Position numbers and translations under genes: made by a program
NCBI RefSeq assembly: GCF_003473485.1
Contig: NC_053045.1
Coordinates: forward strand, 38,786,494-38,850,493
Direction of reading: 5' to 3'
Source of the DNA: Medicago truncatula
Lineage: Eukaryota; Streptophyta; Magnoliopsida; Fabales; Fabaceae
DNA: 64,000 nt
In this document: positions 61,640 through 64,000 of the stretch, one piece after another
Numbering within the stretch: position 1 is the stretch's first letter
How the letters are laid out: each line of letters begins with the position of its first letter
Notes under the pieces: model-generated
What the model was told of the DNA's origin: nothing
Seen by the model: only the letters and a program-made list of their open reading frames with translations
The model's database searches: none

Positions 61640-62778
61640 ATGACTGCCAATAATCAATTATATCATAGCATTTCATTGTCATTGCTTTTATGTTTGGGAT
61701 TGTTTGCTATTCAAGTCACTTCTCGTACTCTCCAAGATGACTCCATCATATATGAGAAGCATGAACAATGGATGGTTCACTATGGCAAAGTCTATAAGGA
61801 TCTTCAAGAAAGAGAGAATCGTTTAAAGATATTCAAAGAAAACGTAAATTACATTGAAGCTTCCAACAATGCTGGCAATAACAAGTTATACAAATTAGGC
61901 ATTAATCAATTTGCAGACATCACCAACGAGGAGTTCATAGCATCTAGAAACAAATTCAAAGGTCATATGTGCTCCTCAATCACAAAGACAAGTACTTTTA
62001 AGTATGAAAATGCAAGTGTTCCATCAACAGTGGATTGGAGAAAGAAAGGAGCAGTAACACCAGTGAAGAACCAAGGTCAATGTGGTAAGTGTCTATCTAT
62101 TATGTAATGCATTCAATTACAAACTATGTGATCAAATATTGAATTGTCATTAAACTCTAGTTAATTTTAATTTACCTTTTTGTAGGATGTTGTTGGGCAT
62201 TTTCTGCTGTTGCGGCAACCGAAGGAATCCATAAGTTGAGTACTGGGAAGTTGGTCTCTTTATCGGAACAAGAACTTGTTGATTGTGACACAAAAGGTGT
62301 AGACCAAGGTTGTGAGGGTGGTCTTATGGATGATGCTTTCAAATTCATCATTCAAAATCATGGACTCCACACTGAAGCTCAATACCCCTATCAAGGTGTT
62401 GACGGAACTTGCAGTGCAAATGAAACTTCAACCCCTGCTGCTACTATTGCTGGATATGAAGATGTCCCGGCAAACAATGAGAATGCACTGCAAAAAGCAG
62501 TGGCTAATCAACCAATTTCCGTAGCCATTGATGCGAGTGGCTCCGATTTCCAATTTTACAAAAGTGGTGTCTTCACTGGTTCATGTGGTACTCAGTTGGA
62601 TCATGGTGTTACTGCTGTGGGTTATGGCATTAGTAATGATGGAACCAAGTATTGGTTGGTTAAGAATTCATGGGGAAATGATTGGGGTGAAGAAGGATAC
62701 ATTAGGATGCAAAGGAGCGTAGATGCTGCTCAAGGACTTTGTGGCATTGCAATGATGGCATCTTATCCCACTGCTTGA
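61640..62778 (+). CDS. SAG12-like papain-family cysteine protease, copy 2 (2 exons, 345 aa)
   Basis: The exons are 61640-62084 and 62186-62778 with a 101-bp intron, the same structure as the copy at 50557. The signal peptide ([20 protein letters not shown]), I29 propeptide and catalytic Cys (QCGCCWAFS), His ([11 protein letters not shown]) and Asn (VKNSWG) are all present, so it should be active. Exon 1 after the signal peptide, the intron and the first part of exon 2 are almost identical to copy 1, while the last ~360 bases differ at about one base in seven. Its promoter is also distinct, so regulation may differ. The two genes are direct-repeat paralogues 11 kb apart with the reductoisomerase gene between them. 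Confidence 0.95.
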
Positions 62779-63154
62779 AAGACAAACTTGATACTTATAT
62801 TCCCCAAACTATGTAAATTATGCTAAATTACGTAAATTGTGATTATGCTTGTGTATTTATTAATACAATTAAGGAATGAAAAGTAAATACTGTTGTTAAC
62901 TCTTCTTTTTCTTTATTATGTTATTTTATTTTCTTTATATTTTTCTGGTATATCTCACTACTTAAAAACAAAAATATAGAGACAAATTTTGAGAGGGAAA
63001 CGTGAAATCTCTCTATTTTTATCACTAAATTTTGCTACAAAAAATAAGTGTGGTATTTCATTTTTCGTTACTAATTTTCGTCGCTAATTTTATTTTTTTC
63101 TAGTAGTTGTTTTTATTGATACTTGATACAAATGCATTTGTAGATAGATTTGTT
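62779..63154. other. 3' UTR and intergenic
   Basis: The likely 3' UTR of protease copy 2, then A/T-rich DNA with nothing recognisable. Confidence 0.5.
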
Positions 63155-63269
63155 GATAACATACATAATTTTTTTTTTTTTTTTTTGCGGTGGCTGGGGT
63201 TTGAACCGTGGACTTTGCATATATCATGCATTGTTCTACCAACTGAGTTATGCTCACGAGGACAACATA
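63155..63269 (-). mobile_element. Very short tRNA-like retroposon, long A-tail
   Basis: On the minus strand the insert starts gtgagcataactcagttggt (A-box), has a tgcat...atgca hairpin and a B-box-like cggttcaaaccc, then a run of about 18 A bases. Flanks gataacata (63155-63163) and gacaacata (63261-63269) match at 8 of 9 bases and are a plausible target-site duplication. Confidence 0.75.
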
Positions 63270-63822
63270 TTTATTTATTTTGATTGAATGTTGGTTTAAA
63301 TGGTAAGAAGTTTGATGGATTTGATTTTTTTTAACCCTCTGAATCTCATGAGAAAAGATCATGTTAATCTTGTGGTCAGTTGAAAGGTAAGTAAAGTCCG
63401 ACAAAAATTGTTCCATTTAGGAATCAAATTCAAGTTTTCCTGAACAATTTATTCTTGTTAAAGCTCATTAATCATTTGATCTCAATTGTTTGATTCTGGA
63501 TTTTATATTTGACTCTTGCATTTAAAACAATTAAATATAAATGGAAGAACACACCTTGTTTGTTTCATAGATTCTTCTACGAAGATTAATTATCTTGATG
63601 AAAATTTTCATTTAATTAGATTATTTGACTTTTGTAAATTTTAATGATAAAACTATGATTTATATCAACAAAAAAAAATTATAAACTACGCATGTGTAAG
63701 AAAGATCTAGAAGAAATGGTAACAGACGAGTAACAAACTCGTGAAAAAGCGCGCGAGTACGGGTATAAAACTTGACCCTTCCCTCCTTACATTTTCAGTT
63801 TGAAATTGAAATTGAAATTTCA

Positions 63823-64000
63823 ATGGCTGAAGAATTCTCAACGGGAATGGCAATGGTACCACACGCAATCTCCTCGAAGAAGCGTTCAGCAAAGAACGAA
63901 AAGCTCTGCCTCGAAGATTACATTCATCTTCTTCACTCTCGCAACACCAATGATCTCACTATGAATCAACTCAATCAGGTTCCATTCCATTCCATTCCTT
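63823..64000 (+). CDS. First exon of an unidentified gene, cut by the window end
   Basis: The ATG at 63823 opens a 52-codon exon ending at 63978 with a cag|gttcca donor. It encodes MAEEFSTGMAMVPHAISSKK, then LCLEDYIHLLHSRNTNDLTM and NQLNQ. The acidic-to-basic N-terminus and LEDYIHLLHS...LTMNQLNQ motif recall a plant family of unknown function, but I cannot name it with confidence. The rest lies beyond 64000. Confidence 0.6.
   Translation, partial: MAEEFSTGMAMVPHAISSKKRSAKNEKLCLEDYIHLLHSRNTNDLTMNQLNQVPFHSIP

Noticed and set aside
63155-63269. True tRNA gene on the minus strand
   Set aside because: The anticodon loop is too short, the acceptor stem does not close, and an A-tail plus target-site duplication mark a retroposon.

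Overview
The window is plant nuclear DNA from a legume, most likely Medicago or a close relative. It is A/T-rich, has short GT-AG introns, is crowded with MITEs, SINEs and LINEs, and carries typical plant families. These are a TAXIMIN peptide, an SBP65-like seed LEA protein, a TBL O-acetyltransferase, a TMO5/bHLH30-type factor, two SAG12-like cysteine proteases and a plastid ketol-acid reductoisomerase. The genus is inferred from family resemblance and repeat style, not from a search.

Layout. 1-9 kb: TAXIMIN-like peptide (+), SBP65-like LEA protein (-) and a five-exon TBL gene (-) with a 2.4-kb MITE-bearing intron. 9-19 kb: no intact gene, but MITEs, a composite repeat with a long TA run, and a Mutator-like element (about 12.75-15.86 kb) carrying a broken plant-mobile-domain gene and a cluster of short palindromes. 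19.6-25.3 kb: an uncharacterised conserved plant gene (-, five coding exons, 379 aa) whose 3.5-kb third intron is packed with non-LTR insertions, including a 5'-truncated RTE LINE with a 17-bp target-site duplication. 26.4-29.3 kb: a 5'-truncated L1-type LINE (+). 29.6-39 kb: a SINE, a copia fragment, fold-back MITEs, a relic copy of the 3' end of the methyltransferase gene, a possible spliced non-coding transcript and a duplicated repeat block. 39.4-42.4 kb: a chloroplast SAM-dependent methyltransferase (-, eight exons, one of 21 nt). 45.5-47.6 kb: a bHLH factor (-). 50.6-51.7 and 61.6-62.8 kb: two SAG12-like protease paralogues (+) flanking the ten-exon ketol-acid reductoisomerase gene (-, 53.0-56.6 kb). 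63.8 kb to the end: first exon of another gene (+).

The genes are unrelated single-copy plant genes and do not form a pathway cluster; only the two proteases are a related pair. The strongest observations are a sharply bounded gene-conversion-like mosaic between the proteases, and a family of very short tRNA-like retroposons (about 55-85 bp body plus A-tail), two of them with clear 15-18-bp target-site duplications. Exon boundaries were worked out by hand from reading frame, GT-AG sites and family conservation. No alignment, RNA or database evidence was available.
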